Shown: positions 24,367-31,535 of the stretch, in pieces
Numbering within the stretch: position 1 is the stretch's first letter
Layout of the letters: each line of letters opens with the position of its first letter
Source: an uncultured Trueperaceae bacterium
GTDB lineage: Bacteria > Deinococcota > Deinococci > Deinococcales > Trueperaceae
Direction of reading: 5' to 3'
Assembly (NCBI GenBank): GCA_937907415.1
Contig: CALCHY010000298.1
Location: 1-34,920 of the forward strand
DNA length: 34,920 bases
Translations under genes and position numbers: made by a program
Notes under the pieces: generated by a model
What the model saw: the letters and a program-made list of their open reading frames with translations, nothing else
Databases searched by the model: none
What the model was told of the DNA's origin: nothing

Positions 24367-24566
24367 ACACCAACAAGGACCCCGTTACAGACGCGAACAA
24401 AACGCCAAACTGTTTAACTTGGGGCAGGCGTTGGACCTGCTGGCCAACATCAGCGTGTAGACATCCCGCCGCACCCCGAAAACCTTGCACTTCGCGTGCA
24501 GGACGGAAGAACTACATCCCGAACAACCGAAACTTCAGCCTAGACGCCATAAGGCACCACGATACT

Positions 24567-24799
24567 GACTCCTGGAACGCCTGGTGCCGAATCATCCTGC
24601 AACAACCCAGCAGCCCCCTGAAAACGCTTCGTTGCCGGCCTCAAGACCGACTACCACGCCGTCATCAACGCCCTCACCCGCCTGTATAGCAACGGCCCCA
24701 CCGAAGGCAACGTCAACCGCCTCAAGCTCATCAAGCGCACCATGTATGGCCGTGCCAGCTTGCACCTACTCCGCAACAAAGTCCTCTACCAACCCACCG
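24567..24799 (+). pseudogene. ISL3-family transposase remnant (C-terminal part, frameshifted)
   Basis: One frame reads DSWNAWCRIILQQPSSPLK (24567 on), then a shift of frame near 24622, then RFVAGLKTDYHAVINALTRL and YSNGPTEGNVNRLKLIKRTM followed by YGRASLHLLRNKVLYQP. The NGPTEGxVNRLKLIKRxMYGRAxxxLLRxRVL block is the hallmark of the C-terminal end of ISL3-type (IS204/IS1001/IS1096/IS1165) transposases. The N-terminal three quarters are absent or scrambled. The 140 bases between the second IS and this point (24424-24566) show no clear frame and may belong to the same decayed element. Confidence 0.85.
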
Positions 24800-25238
24800 A
24801 GGCCTGGGGAAGTCCAAGACAAGCCACAAACTGGCACTAGCGCCAAGGCCGCTATCACACGACCACCGTAGACAGCCCAGGCCTCCACCAAAACTGACGA
24901 AGAACCGAGTCTGGGTGTCCGTTGACACGCCAATCTGCTCGAACAGGGAATCCAACGCGCCGCTGGCCGACAGCTTATCCGCGAACAGCACAACTCCGGT
25001 AGTGCGGATAGCAGCTCGGTTCAACGACAGAACGGAGTCGAGCGCACCATCCATCTCGGAAGGTGACAGGAAGAGTGCGAGGGGAAGATTCTTTCCGATC
25101 CACACTATGCACAAGCAAGGTGACACCTTCCTTCAGATGCCCAGTCTGCTGGTAGTCAGACCCCGACCTGGTCAAACTCTAGTCCTAGACTCGCGTTTCA
25201 GCCACTTCTGCCTACGAACGAACGGCGCGCCCTGGAAG
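24800..25238. other. Gap right of the ISL3 remnant, no supported gene
   Basis: About 440 bases without a confident gene. On the minus strand a frame from 25126 to about 24900 (SPSEMDGALDSVLSLNRAAI and GVVLFADKLSASGALDSLFE) has coding-like amino-acid composition, but it has no ribosome site, runs into the ISL3 remnant and matches no family I know. It may be the eroded 3' end of a further gene of the catabolic operon. No terminator with a T-run is visible after the peptidase stop at 25239. Confidence 0.3.
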
Positions 25239-26987
25239 TCAATTCGTCCCCACCAAGCTTCCAATATAGGCCTCAGCGATTGCCGTAGCATCACGCAGCT
25301 CAGTGCGGAAGCGGTTAGCCTGACGTACCAGTCCGGCCAAGAGGAATCCCCGCTCATTCTCACCCGTGAGCGCTCCCAGTCCGAAGGCTTTATTCAAGCC
25401 TGGGTACAGCGATGCTGTGTGTGTGCTCATCTTCGGTGTGATATCGGCAACCTCATGGGTGTAGCGCCCTTCGGCCGTGTAGATCAGTGGTATGAGCTTC
25501 CTAGCCAACCTACGAAGCACCTCGTTCGCTGACTCGGGATCACCAGACGCGTTGGATTTCAGCGCAGCATTTAGGCGCCGAGTCGCTGAGACGAGGTCAT
25601 CGGCGGCCCCAACGACACTATCCAAGTCTAGGTAGGGTCGAGATGCCTCACGCGCCGCCACCAGGAAGTCGAACGTCTCCTGTGCGAGGTAGTTGAAGTC
25701 GAGCGGATAGACCGTTTCCGTTGCTAGGCCGGCCACGAATTTAACTGACAGTCGCGTGTCTTTTGCCAAGATGTCTTCGTCGGCCTTGTCTCTCGTGTCG
25801 TGTTCGCTGTGCCACCACCACGCGCTGGCGCCGCCACCTGTCCAGGGTCTACTGTCCGGATGCCCGTCCGGCAAGAACGAGTATAGCGAGCACGATGGGA
25901 CGCCGTTCGCCAGGAATGATTGATCGGCTGCGCGGCTAGGCCGATGTACGTCTGGGTTGCGTTGCTCCGTTTGGCTCTCAACAGCTTCGCGCCCATAAGC
26001 TTCGATCTCGGCGGACGTATGTCGGAGTATGTACTTCGTTGCGCCTTTTACTCCCGGCGAATCGATGTTGTGATAGGCGACGCAGTGGTCGGCAAGGTCC
26101 TCAAAGAAGTGATCTGCATACCACGTGCTGCCTGCATATCGTCCTTGGCTGTGCCCCGGCCACCAGGCGACTCGCACCTCGCGGGCTAATTTGTGTCGAT
26201 TCGCGTGGAGGCTACGAGCAATCTCTAGCAGTGACGCAACGCCCGTACTGTTGTCAGTAATCCCTACCTCCCAGCTACAGTAGTGACCACCTACCAGTAC
26301 GAAGTCCTTAGAGCCGCTAGCTCCAGGGATGCGTACTTCGGGGAGCTGCACTCGCTTCCACCCGGTCTCGACCTCTGTCGTAATCCTAAGCTCGACCGGG
26401 CCGGCGCTTAGCATCTTCTTCAACCAATCTCCGTCCTCATGCGCGATGCTGACCACAGGAATGCTGGGTAGGCGATCGACCTGATCCGGAGTGGGGGCTC
26501 CGCCCCAGATGGTAGTCACGATCATGTTGTGGATGTACCATTCCGCATTTGCGAAGATGAGGGCCTGGACGCCTGCCTCGCTCGCTTGTAGTACCTCGAT
26601 CGGCATTGCAAGCCCGTCTACCAAGGCAACTCGTCCGGCACCATCTTTCATTATCTTGTTCGGCAGGTACTTCAGCCCTCCCGTAAGCCCATTTAGTCCT
26701 GTCGAAGTGGCAAAGGAATGGGTGACACAACGGATAGTTCGGGGCTCAGGAGCTAGGACCTCTATAACCGCGTGGCGAGGATAGGACAAGAACGCATCAA
26801 ACTCATGAACCGTGACAGCGATGTTGTCTGCCGCAAGGGTGTCGACGATGTACTCGACCATTTTCGCCTCGCCTGGGCCACCGGTGTCACGGCGCACGTC
26901 AGCACACCAATCGAGGTGTTTTGACAGGCGAGTTCGATCAACCGATTCAAGGAGCGGAGAAAGTTCGTCATCGGCCAGTGGGCTCAT
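25239..26987 (-). CDS. M28-type peptidase with PA domain and altered metal-site motif
   Basis: A 582-residue cytosolic protein (no signal peptide) with the aminopeptidase fold of family M28. A PA-like insert lies at about residues 100-200 (GRVALVDGLAMP and ASEAGVQALIFANAEW). Metal-site segments are GGHYCSW (His 235), GITDNSTGVASLLEIARSL (Asp 245), HNIDSPG (Asp 309) and WWHSEHD (His 393/396). Where M28 enzymes carry the catalytic/ligand Glu-Glu, this protein has WPGHSQGRYAGS (His 279, Ser 280), so either the metal chemistry differs or it is not a standard aminopeptidase. The gene is last in the eight-gene operon, and its ATG overlaps the AroM stop (ATGA). A role in cleaving an imported peptide-like substrate fits the neighbours. 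Confidence 0.82.
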   Translation of the reverse strand: MSPLADDELSPLLESVDRTRLSKHLDWCADVRRDTGGPGEAKMVEYIVDTLAADNIAVTVHEFDAFLSYPRHAVIEVLAPEPRTIRCVTHSFATSTGLNGLTGGLKYLPNKIMKDGAGRVALVDGLAMPIEVLQASEAGVQALIFANAEWYIHNMIVTTIWGGAPTPDQVDRLPSIPVVSIAHEDGDWLKKMLSAGPVELRITTEVETGWKRVQLPEVRIPGASGSKDFVLVGGHYCSWEVGITDNSTGVASLLEIARSLHANRHKLAREVRVAWWPGHSQGRYAGSTWYADHFFEDLADHCVAYHNIDSPGVKGATKYILRHTSAEIEAYGREAVESQTEQRNPDVHRPSRAADQSFLANGVPSCSLYSFLPDGHPDSRPWTGGGASAWWWHSEHDTRDKADEDILAKDTRLSVKFVAGLATETVYPLDFNYLAQETFDFLVAAREASRPYLDLDSVVGAADDLVSATRRLNAALKSNASGDPESANEVLRRLARKLIPLIYTAEGRYTHEVADITPKMSTHTASLYPGLNKAFGLGALTGENERGFLLAGLVRQANRFRTELRDATAIAEAYIGSLVGTN

Positions 26988-27697
26988 GAGAGGACTCCAT
27001 TCTTGTTCGCGCTTTGTAGGGCAGGTGCGCCGATCAGTTCATCGATGACGCGGGCAAGGATTGACCTCGCAAGGATCGTGGGTCGTGGCAAGACGTCATG
27101 AACTGCCTCACGCATTTCCTCGTCCATCCCAACGCAAGTCATCCAGATAAGGTCTACCGACTCGGCGCGCAGCATCTCAGCGGCCTGCCTGGCACGGTCG
27201 AGGCGGTTCGCCGCGTAGGGCGAGGCGGCCGTAACAACCGGATCAAGCCCCAAGGAGGTGTAGTGCGCGATAGTGTGCGGAATCTGACCCTCGTCGGGCT
27301 TGATTACCCCGAGTCGTAGTCCGGTTCCAAGGGCCTGCACGAGGTTTGGGAATAAGCGGCCGGGGTTGACCACTGGAACACCCGCCCGTATCGGGCTCCA
27401 GTCGGCACCGCAAATGATGACAACTAGGTCTGCACCTCGGCCGACCAGCCCATCTACGATTGTTTGCATGTGGGGCAATGTGCGTGCATAGTTGAGCTTG
27501 TAGGCGCTACCGTCGCGAGCGCGCGTAACCAGATGCAACGAGTCGTCCCGCGCATCCAGGCCACGCCGTCCCTCTTCGTCCAGGTGGTTGAGTACCCCAT
27601 CTTCGATTACCTCTAGACGGCTTGGCAATCGGCCCCGTAGGTACGGCACGAGGTCGTCTCGGGGAGCTTCCCCAATGGTTGCGAAGGCTAGCTTCAT
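26984..27697 (-). CDS. AroM family protein
   Basis: A 237-residue protein of the AroM family (pfam07302), whose biochemical function is unknown even in E. coli, where the gene lies beside shikimate kinase. The family start MKLAFATIGEAPRDDLVPYL is clear, followed by EDGVLNHLDEEGRRGLDARD, VIICGADW, VVNPGRLFPNLVQALGTGLRLGVIKPDEGQ (quoted in parts) and LIWMTCVGMDEEMREAVH. The fold resembles the Asp/Glu and hydantoin racemase group, with a Cys in CGADW and another in TCVGM at the positions where such racemases use a Cys pair; this is an inference from spacing. The start overlaps the nitroreductase stop (TAATG) and the stop overlaps the peptidase start. Confidence 0.88.
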   Translation of the reverse strand: MKLAFATIGEAPRDDLVPYLRGRLPSRLEVIEDGVLNHLDEEGRRGLDARDDSLHLVTRARDGSAYKLNYARTLPHMQTIVDGLVGRGADLVVIICGADWSPIRAGVPVVNPGRLFPNLVQALGTGLRLGVIKPDEGQIPHTIAHYTSLGLDPVVTAASPYAANRLDRARQAAEMLRAESVDLIWMTCVGMDEEMREAVHDVLPRPTILARSILARVIDELIGAPALQSANKNGVLS

Positions 27698-28584
27698 TAT
27701 GTTCTCCCTTCCTCTGAATCGGTGGTGCCCCCGCCTACGGCGGTCTCTTCAAGACCCAGACGCAGACCAAGCGCTTGTAGGTCTAAAAGCAACTTCGGCC
27801 CTGCGCTCATCCACCAGGTACGCGCCTGTTTCCGGGCCGTGTGCTCTGACCACCCGTAGGCGTCGTATTCGACGGGGTCAGCGGCGCTTGAAGACGCATG
27901 CAGCTCGTCCCAGTCAATGCGGCGACCGTCGTAATAGCCGCGATCAATGACAGCCCTGTCATGGTCAGCAAGCAGCTCGGCTTCGCGGTCTGCACGCAAG
28001 TCGTACTTGTCCTCGTGAAAGGCAAGTTCGGCGGGGATGCGGGGTCGCGCTTCAAGGCAACGTTGGGAGGGGGCTGGGCCGCCTACGCATAGTCCTAGCA
28101 GCGGCACGACGCGTGGGGGGAGATTAAGGAGTCCGCTTATCTCGCGGGCACCGTTTGCGATACCGCCAATCATCACGGTACCGAGTCCAAACGATTGCGC
28201 AGCGAGGGCTGCGTTGGTCAACGCGATAGTCAAGTCTTCGACAGACGAGATCAGAATGCGCAAGTCCGAGGCGCGATAGGGATAGCCCCGAGCGACCGTA
28301 ATATTCTCTACGCGACGATGATCACTGCATGCAACAATCAGGAGGGCGCACTCCTCGACCCACCTTTGGTCCCCGCACCACTTGCGAATGGCGGCGCGGA
28401 TTGCTCGGTTGTGAACAAAGACGAACGTGTAGGTTTGTAAGGCCGATGAGGTTGGCCCGCGCCGCATGACTTCCTTGAGTACTGCGGCCACTCCGTCTGG
28501 CAACGGGTCGTCAGTGAAAGCTCGCACCGACCTCCGAGCGAGCATCGTACGAATTACCTCGTTTTCAAGGCTAACATTGCTCAT
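27697..28584 (-). CDS. Nitroreductase family protein
   Basis: FMN-dependent NAD(P)H oxidoreductase fold, 295 residues, longer than the typical 200-250 because of a C-terminal extension (from about residue 220, RIDWDELHASSSAADPVEYD and onward). The flavin-binding N-terminus MLARRSVRAFTDDPLPDG and GPTSSALQTYTFVFVHN are typical of the NfsA-like group. The central LTIALTNAALAAQSFGLGTVMIGGI and LNLPPRVVPLLGLCVGGPA segments complete the core. In an operon for peptide-like substrates it might reduce or oxidise an unsaturated ring or amino-acid residue. The substrate is unknown. The start at 28584 overlaps the stop of the enolase-superfamily gene (ATGA). Confidence 0.87.
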   Translation of the reverse strand: MSNVSLENEVIRTMLARRSVRAFTDDPLPDGVAAVLKEVMRRGPTSSALQTYTFVFVHNRAIRAAIRKWCGDQRWVEECALLIVACSDHRRVENITVARGYPYRASDLRILISSVEDLTIALTNAALAAQSFGLGTVMIGGIANGAREISGLLNLPPRVVPLLGLCVGGPAPSQRCLEARPRIPAELAFHEDKYDLRADREAELLADHDRAVIDRGYYDGRRIDWDELHASSSAADPVEYDAYGWSEHTARKQARTWWMSAGPKLLLDLQALGLRLGLEETAVGGGTTDSEEGRT

Positions 28585-29684
28585 AGCCGCTCTGCCTTAG
28601 CTGGCCAGGTCACGTCAATGCCGAGTCCGGGCGCGTCCCTTGGGCTGAGCCGCCCACCTTCGAGCTGCACGTGCGGTGCGAATGGAGAATCAACATCGAA
28701 GCCTGCGCTTAGGCCATGCGCGTACTGATGTGGCTCTATGGTCAAGGCTACGGCGAGACCCGCATGTAGGCTGATTGCGCTGCCAAGGGGGTCTATGACG
28801 GTTGCGGGAAGCCCGTATGCATGGCCAGCGCGAACTACTTCCATTGCTGGACCTAGCCCACCGCATTTGATGAGCTTGATGGCGATTAGATCGACCGCCT
28901 CTGCATCGCTCAGTCGCGCCACGTCGTTGGCGCTGAAAACGCTCTCGTCTGCCATGACGAGCAGCCCTGCTTCCCGTACGGCCCGGAGCCCATCGAGGTC
29001 AGTGCGAACTACTGGTTGTTCGAAGTACGCGACCCCGAACCCCTTCGCAGCCCGCGCAAGCGCGACGGCATCTCCCCTTGAAAGCGACTCGTTAGCATCG
29101 ATGGAGATCTCGCACTCGACGCCAGCGGACCGCCGCACGACTTCGATAGCTTGCAGATCTGTATGAAGGTCTCGGCCGACCTTAACCTTGAAAGCATTCA
29201 CTCCAAGGGAGCGGTACAGCTTGACCAAGTCGGCGAGGTCGTTAGCGGTGTGAAAACCGATGGCCCGGCTAATTGGCACTGACTGCTGCTGCCTGGACCC
29301 CAAGAGCCGGTCGACTGGAACTCCCATCGCGTGTGCGATGAGGTCGTGAAGGGCGATATCCAGCGCACAACGCACGGGGCCGGGTAGTCCAGGCTCGCTA
29401 TGCAATCCCTCGAGAGCCGCACTGGCCTCCTGGCCAATGATTCGCTCACGAACCTGGCGTAGGCCTTCGGCAGTGGCATGCGCGTCCAGTCCAGTAAACG
29501 ATGGTAGTGGGGGCGACTCTCCGTATCCTCGTAGTGCTCCCGCCGCCACTTGAACCACCGGTAGGTCGCGTCGGCCCGTAATCTGCATGTTTTTTAGCGT
29601 CAAACCCTGGCTCAGTTCGCTCGGCAACACCTGAACGTCGACCGCGTCTATCACCAAGCTAGCGGCACTCTGAGCTGACATCAT
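28581..29684 (-). CDS. Enolase-superfamily enzyme (mandelate racemase/muconate lactonizing type), dipeptide-epimerase-like
   Basis: A 367-residue TIM-barrel enzyme that would abstract an alpha proton next to a carboxylate using Mg2+. Catalytic residues of the MLE subgroup are all visible: Lys 166 and Lys 168 in AFKVKVGRD, metal ligands Asp 197 (SIDANES), Glu 222 (AYFEQPV) and Asp 246 (VMADESV), and Lys 270 (LIAIKLIKCGG). A Asp-x-Asp pair (FDVDSPF, 330-332) stands where dipeptide epimerases hold the substrate's amino group. Together with the oligopeptide-type transporter genes upstream, this favours a dipeptide or N-acyl amino-acid epimerase over a muconate cycloisomerase. The ATG at 29684 overlaps the stop of the upstream permease. 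Confidence 0.88.
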   Translation of the reverse strand: MMSAQSAASLVIDAVDVQVLPSELSQGLTLKNMQITGRRDLPVVQVAAGALRGYGESPPLPSFTGLDAHATAEGLRQVRERIIGQEASAALEGLHSEPGLPGPVRCALDIALHDLIAHAMGVPVDRLLGSRQQQSVPISRAIGFHTANDLADLVKLYRSLGVNAFKVKVGRDLHTDLQAIEVVRRSAGVECEISIDANESLSRGDAVALARAAKGFGVAYFEQPVVRTDLDGLRAVREAGLLVMADESVFSANDVARLSDAEAVDLIAIKLIKCGGLGPAMEVVRAGHAYGLPATVIDPLGSAISLHAGLAVALTIEPHQYAHGLSAGFDVDSPFAPHVQLEGGRLSPRDAPGLGIDVTWPAKAERL

Positions 29685-30619
29685 TTGCTCTGGGTCCTGG
29701 GGTCGAGAGCGTCCCTGAGCCCGTCGCCGAGAAGATTGAAGCCCAGGACCGTGACAAAGATGAAGAGGCCGGTAATCGTCGTGATATGCGGCGCCACCCG
29801 TATGTACTGCCTACCTTCGGCGATAATTGCGCCCCATTCGGGGCTAGGCGGCTGAACACCGACCCCGAGGAATGAGAGGGCCGATGCGGTAAGTACCGCT
29901 GTGCCAAAATTGAGGCTCGTCAGGACAATGATGGGTGCCCAGCTATTGCGCATCACATGTCGCATGAGAATGACTCCATGCCGGGCCCCAAGTGCCCCTG
30001 CCGCCTCTACAAAGTCCAACTGCTTGACGCTCATGACGGTCGCGCGCACCACGCGCGCGTACGTCGGGACACCGAAAATGCCAACGGCGAGGATCACACT
30101 GTTGATTCCGGGACCCAAAATGGCGAGAATCAGAATTGCCAATAGTATTCCGGGGAACGCAAGCAACGTATCAACAGTTCGGCCAACGATGGTATCTGCC
30201 CAACCTCCCGCGTACCCTGCTATGGCACCTAGGAATATGCCGATTCCGCCCGATACGACTACCGATAGTGTCCCAATCAAGGCTGACAGCCGTGCGCCGT
30301 AAAGTAGGCGCGAAAGCAGGTCGCGTCCAAGCCCGTCCGTCCCGAACCAATACTCGGTTGAAGGGGGCTTGAGGCGTAGTGCAACACTTCCACGCGTCGG
30401 GTCGGAAGGTGCGAGCCAAGGAGCGAGGATCGCGATGGCAATGAATCCGACAACAATCACCGCGCCGAGGATGGTCCACGGATCGGCCAATAATGTGCGA
30501 ACGGTTGAATCCTGTCGATACCAGGGCCGCTTGTCGCGGGTCCCGCTGCTGCTCTCTGGTTCCGTGGCTACCGTACTGGCGGCCGCGAGTCTTTCGGCTG
30601 GCTCGTTAGGACTATGCAT
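29681..30619 (-). CDS. ABC transporter permease, DppC/OppC type
   Basis: Inner-membrane subunit of a peptide/nickel-type importer, 312 residues from ATG 30619 (MHSPNEPAERLAA); the frame extends 13 codons further up inside the previous gene, without reason. Features: a long cytoplasmic N-terminus, a first membrane helix TILGAVIVVGFIAIAILAPWLAP, the OppC_N-like PSDPTRGSVALRLKPPSTEYWFGTDGLGRDLLSRLLYGA block (in parts), five further helices, and the EAA loop DFVEAAGALGARHGVILMRHVMRNSWAP that docks the ATPase. It overlaps the upstream permease stop by eight bases. It pairs with the DppB-type permease, but no ATPase gene follows. Confidence 0.93.
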   Translation of the reverse strand: MHSPNEPAERLAAASTVATEPESSSGTRDKRPWYRQDSTVRTLLADPWTILGAVIVVGFIAIAILAPWLAPSDPTRGSVALRLKPPSTEYWFGTDGLGRDLLSRLLYGARLSALIGTLSVVVSGGIGIFLGAIAGYAGGWADTIVGRTVDTLLAFPGILLAILILAILGPGINSVILAVGIFGVPTYARVVRATVMSVKQLDFVEAAGALGARHGVILMRHVMRNSWAPIIVLTSLNFGTAVLTASALSFLGVGVQPPSPEWGAIIAEGRQYIRVAPHITTITGLFIFVTVLGFNLLGDGLRDALDPRTQSK

Positions 30620-31526
30620 AGCGTATCCGCGGATCAATGAGTGAATAGAGCACGTCAACTACCAGGTTTGTGACGATGAACACGAGAGCGAGCCACAGCA
30701 CGGTTCCTTGAATGAGTGGAAAGTCCCGGTCCAACACGGCAGTGACGGTGACCCGGGCGATGCCGGGCCACCCAAAAACCGTTTCGGTGACCACGGCTCG
30801 GCTTAGGAACGCCCCAAGCTGTAATCCCAAGAGCGTTATTACCGGAATCAGCGCGTTTCGCAGGACGTGCTTGCGCAACACGGCTCTGAACCGAAGGCCT
30901 TTGCTGCGGGCCGTCCGAACGTAGTCCTGCTGAAGAACTTCCAGAATACTGCTGCGCGTGAATCTCGCTATGGTTCCAGCGCCGAATAACCCAAGGGTTA
31001 GGGCCGGCAAAATTAAGTGGCGCCAGGTTCCATAGCCACCTGCCGGCAACCACCCCAAATTCACGGCGAAGACGATGATCAAGATCAGGGCTAACCAGAA
31101 GGAAGGCATGCTCACGCCCGCGATTGCAAAAATCAAGGTGCCGCGGTCGGCCAAGCTGCCACGCATCACGGCGGAGAGTGTGCCAATTCCAATGCCGATG
31201 ACTAAAGAGATAACAATGGCGGCTGCCGCCAAGTACAAGGTTGCTGGGAACCGCCGCAGCACCTCCTGTAACACGGGAGTCTTGTAATAGTACGAATTGC
31301 CCAAGTCGCCAGTGGATATGCGTGCCATGAATGTGACGTACTGCGCCAACACCGGCCGGTCGAGGCCCAAATCTTTACGAATGGCCTCGACCGTTGCGTC
31401 GCCGGCTTCGGGCCCAGCAATTGTGCGCGCCGGATCCCCGGGAACAAGCCGCACCGATACAAACACGATGAAGGTGACGGCTATTAGGACAGGGACGGCT
31501 TCGAGGAGCCGGCGAAGCACATACAC
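30612..31526 (-). CDS. ABC transporter permease, DppB/OppB type
   Basis: First permease of the peptide-type importer, 304 residues, from ATG 31526 (MYVLRRLLEAVPVLIAVTFIVF). Typical marks: first membrane helix directly after the start, LVPGDPA motif, MARISTGDLGNSYYYKTPVLQEVLRRFPATL periplasmic loop (quoted in parts), six membrane helices in all, and the EAA loop DYVRTARSKGLRFRAVLRKHVLRNALIP. The C-terminus VVDVLYSLIDPRIRYA is the family's usual ending. It lies 9 bases after the solute-binding protein gene. Confidence 0.94.
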   Translation of the reverse strand: MYVLRRLLEAVPVLIAVTFIVFVSVRLVPGDPARTIAGPEAGDATVEAIRKDLGLDRPVLAQYVTFMARISTGDLGNSYYYKTPVLQEVLRRFPATLYLAAAAIVISLVIGIGIGTLSAVMRGSLADRGTLIFAIAGVSMPSFWLALILIIVFAVNLGWLPAGGYGTWRHLILPALTLGLFGAGTIARFTRSSILEVLQQDYVRTARSKGLRFRAVLRKHVLRNALIPVITLLGLQLGAFLSRAVVTETVFGWPGIARVTVTAVLDRDFPLIQGTVLWLALVFIVTNLVVDVLYSLIDPRIRYA

Positions 31527-31535
31527 TGACGCCCT

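Larger units (their letters stand above)
22641..24423 (+). mobile_element. IS1634-family insertion sequence, right copy
   Basis: The ends are a 16-base inverted repeat: CCCAAGTTGAACAGTT at 22641-22656, and its complement with one mismatch at 24408-24423 (15 of 16). The element is 1,783 bp with one intact transposase gene. The left end begins on the base immediately after the brxL TGA. No target duplication is present (TTCTGA on the left, GCAGGC on the right). An 11-base direct repeat TGTAGTGGCAA lies at 22720-22730 and 24356-24366, inside the inverted repeats. Orientation is the same as the left IS, but the inverted repeats are unrelated, so the two are different elements. Confidence 0.85.

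Noticed and set aside
7877..24423. Composite transposon carrying BREX
   Set aside because: The two ISs have unrelated inverted repeats and diverged transposases, and the outer flanks (GGCCTG and GCAGGC) are not a duplication, so simple composite transposition is not supported.
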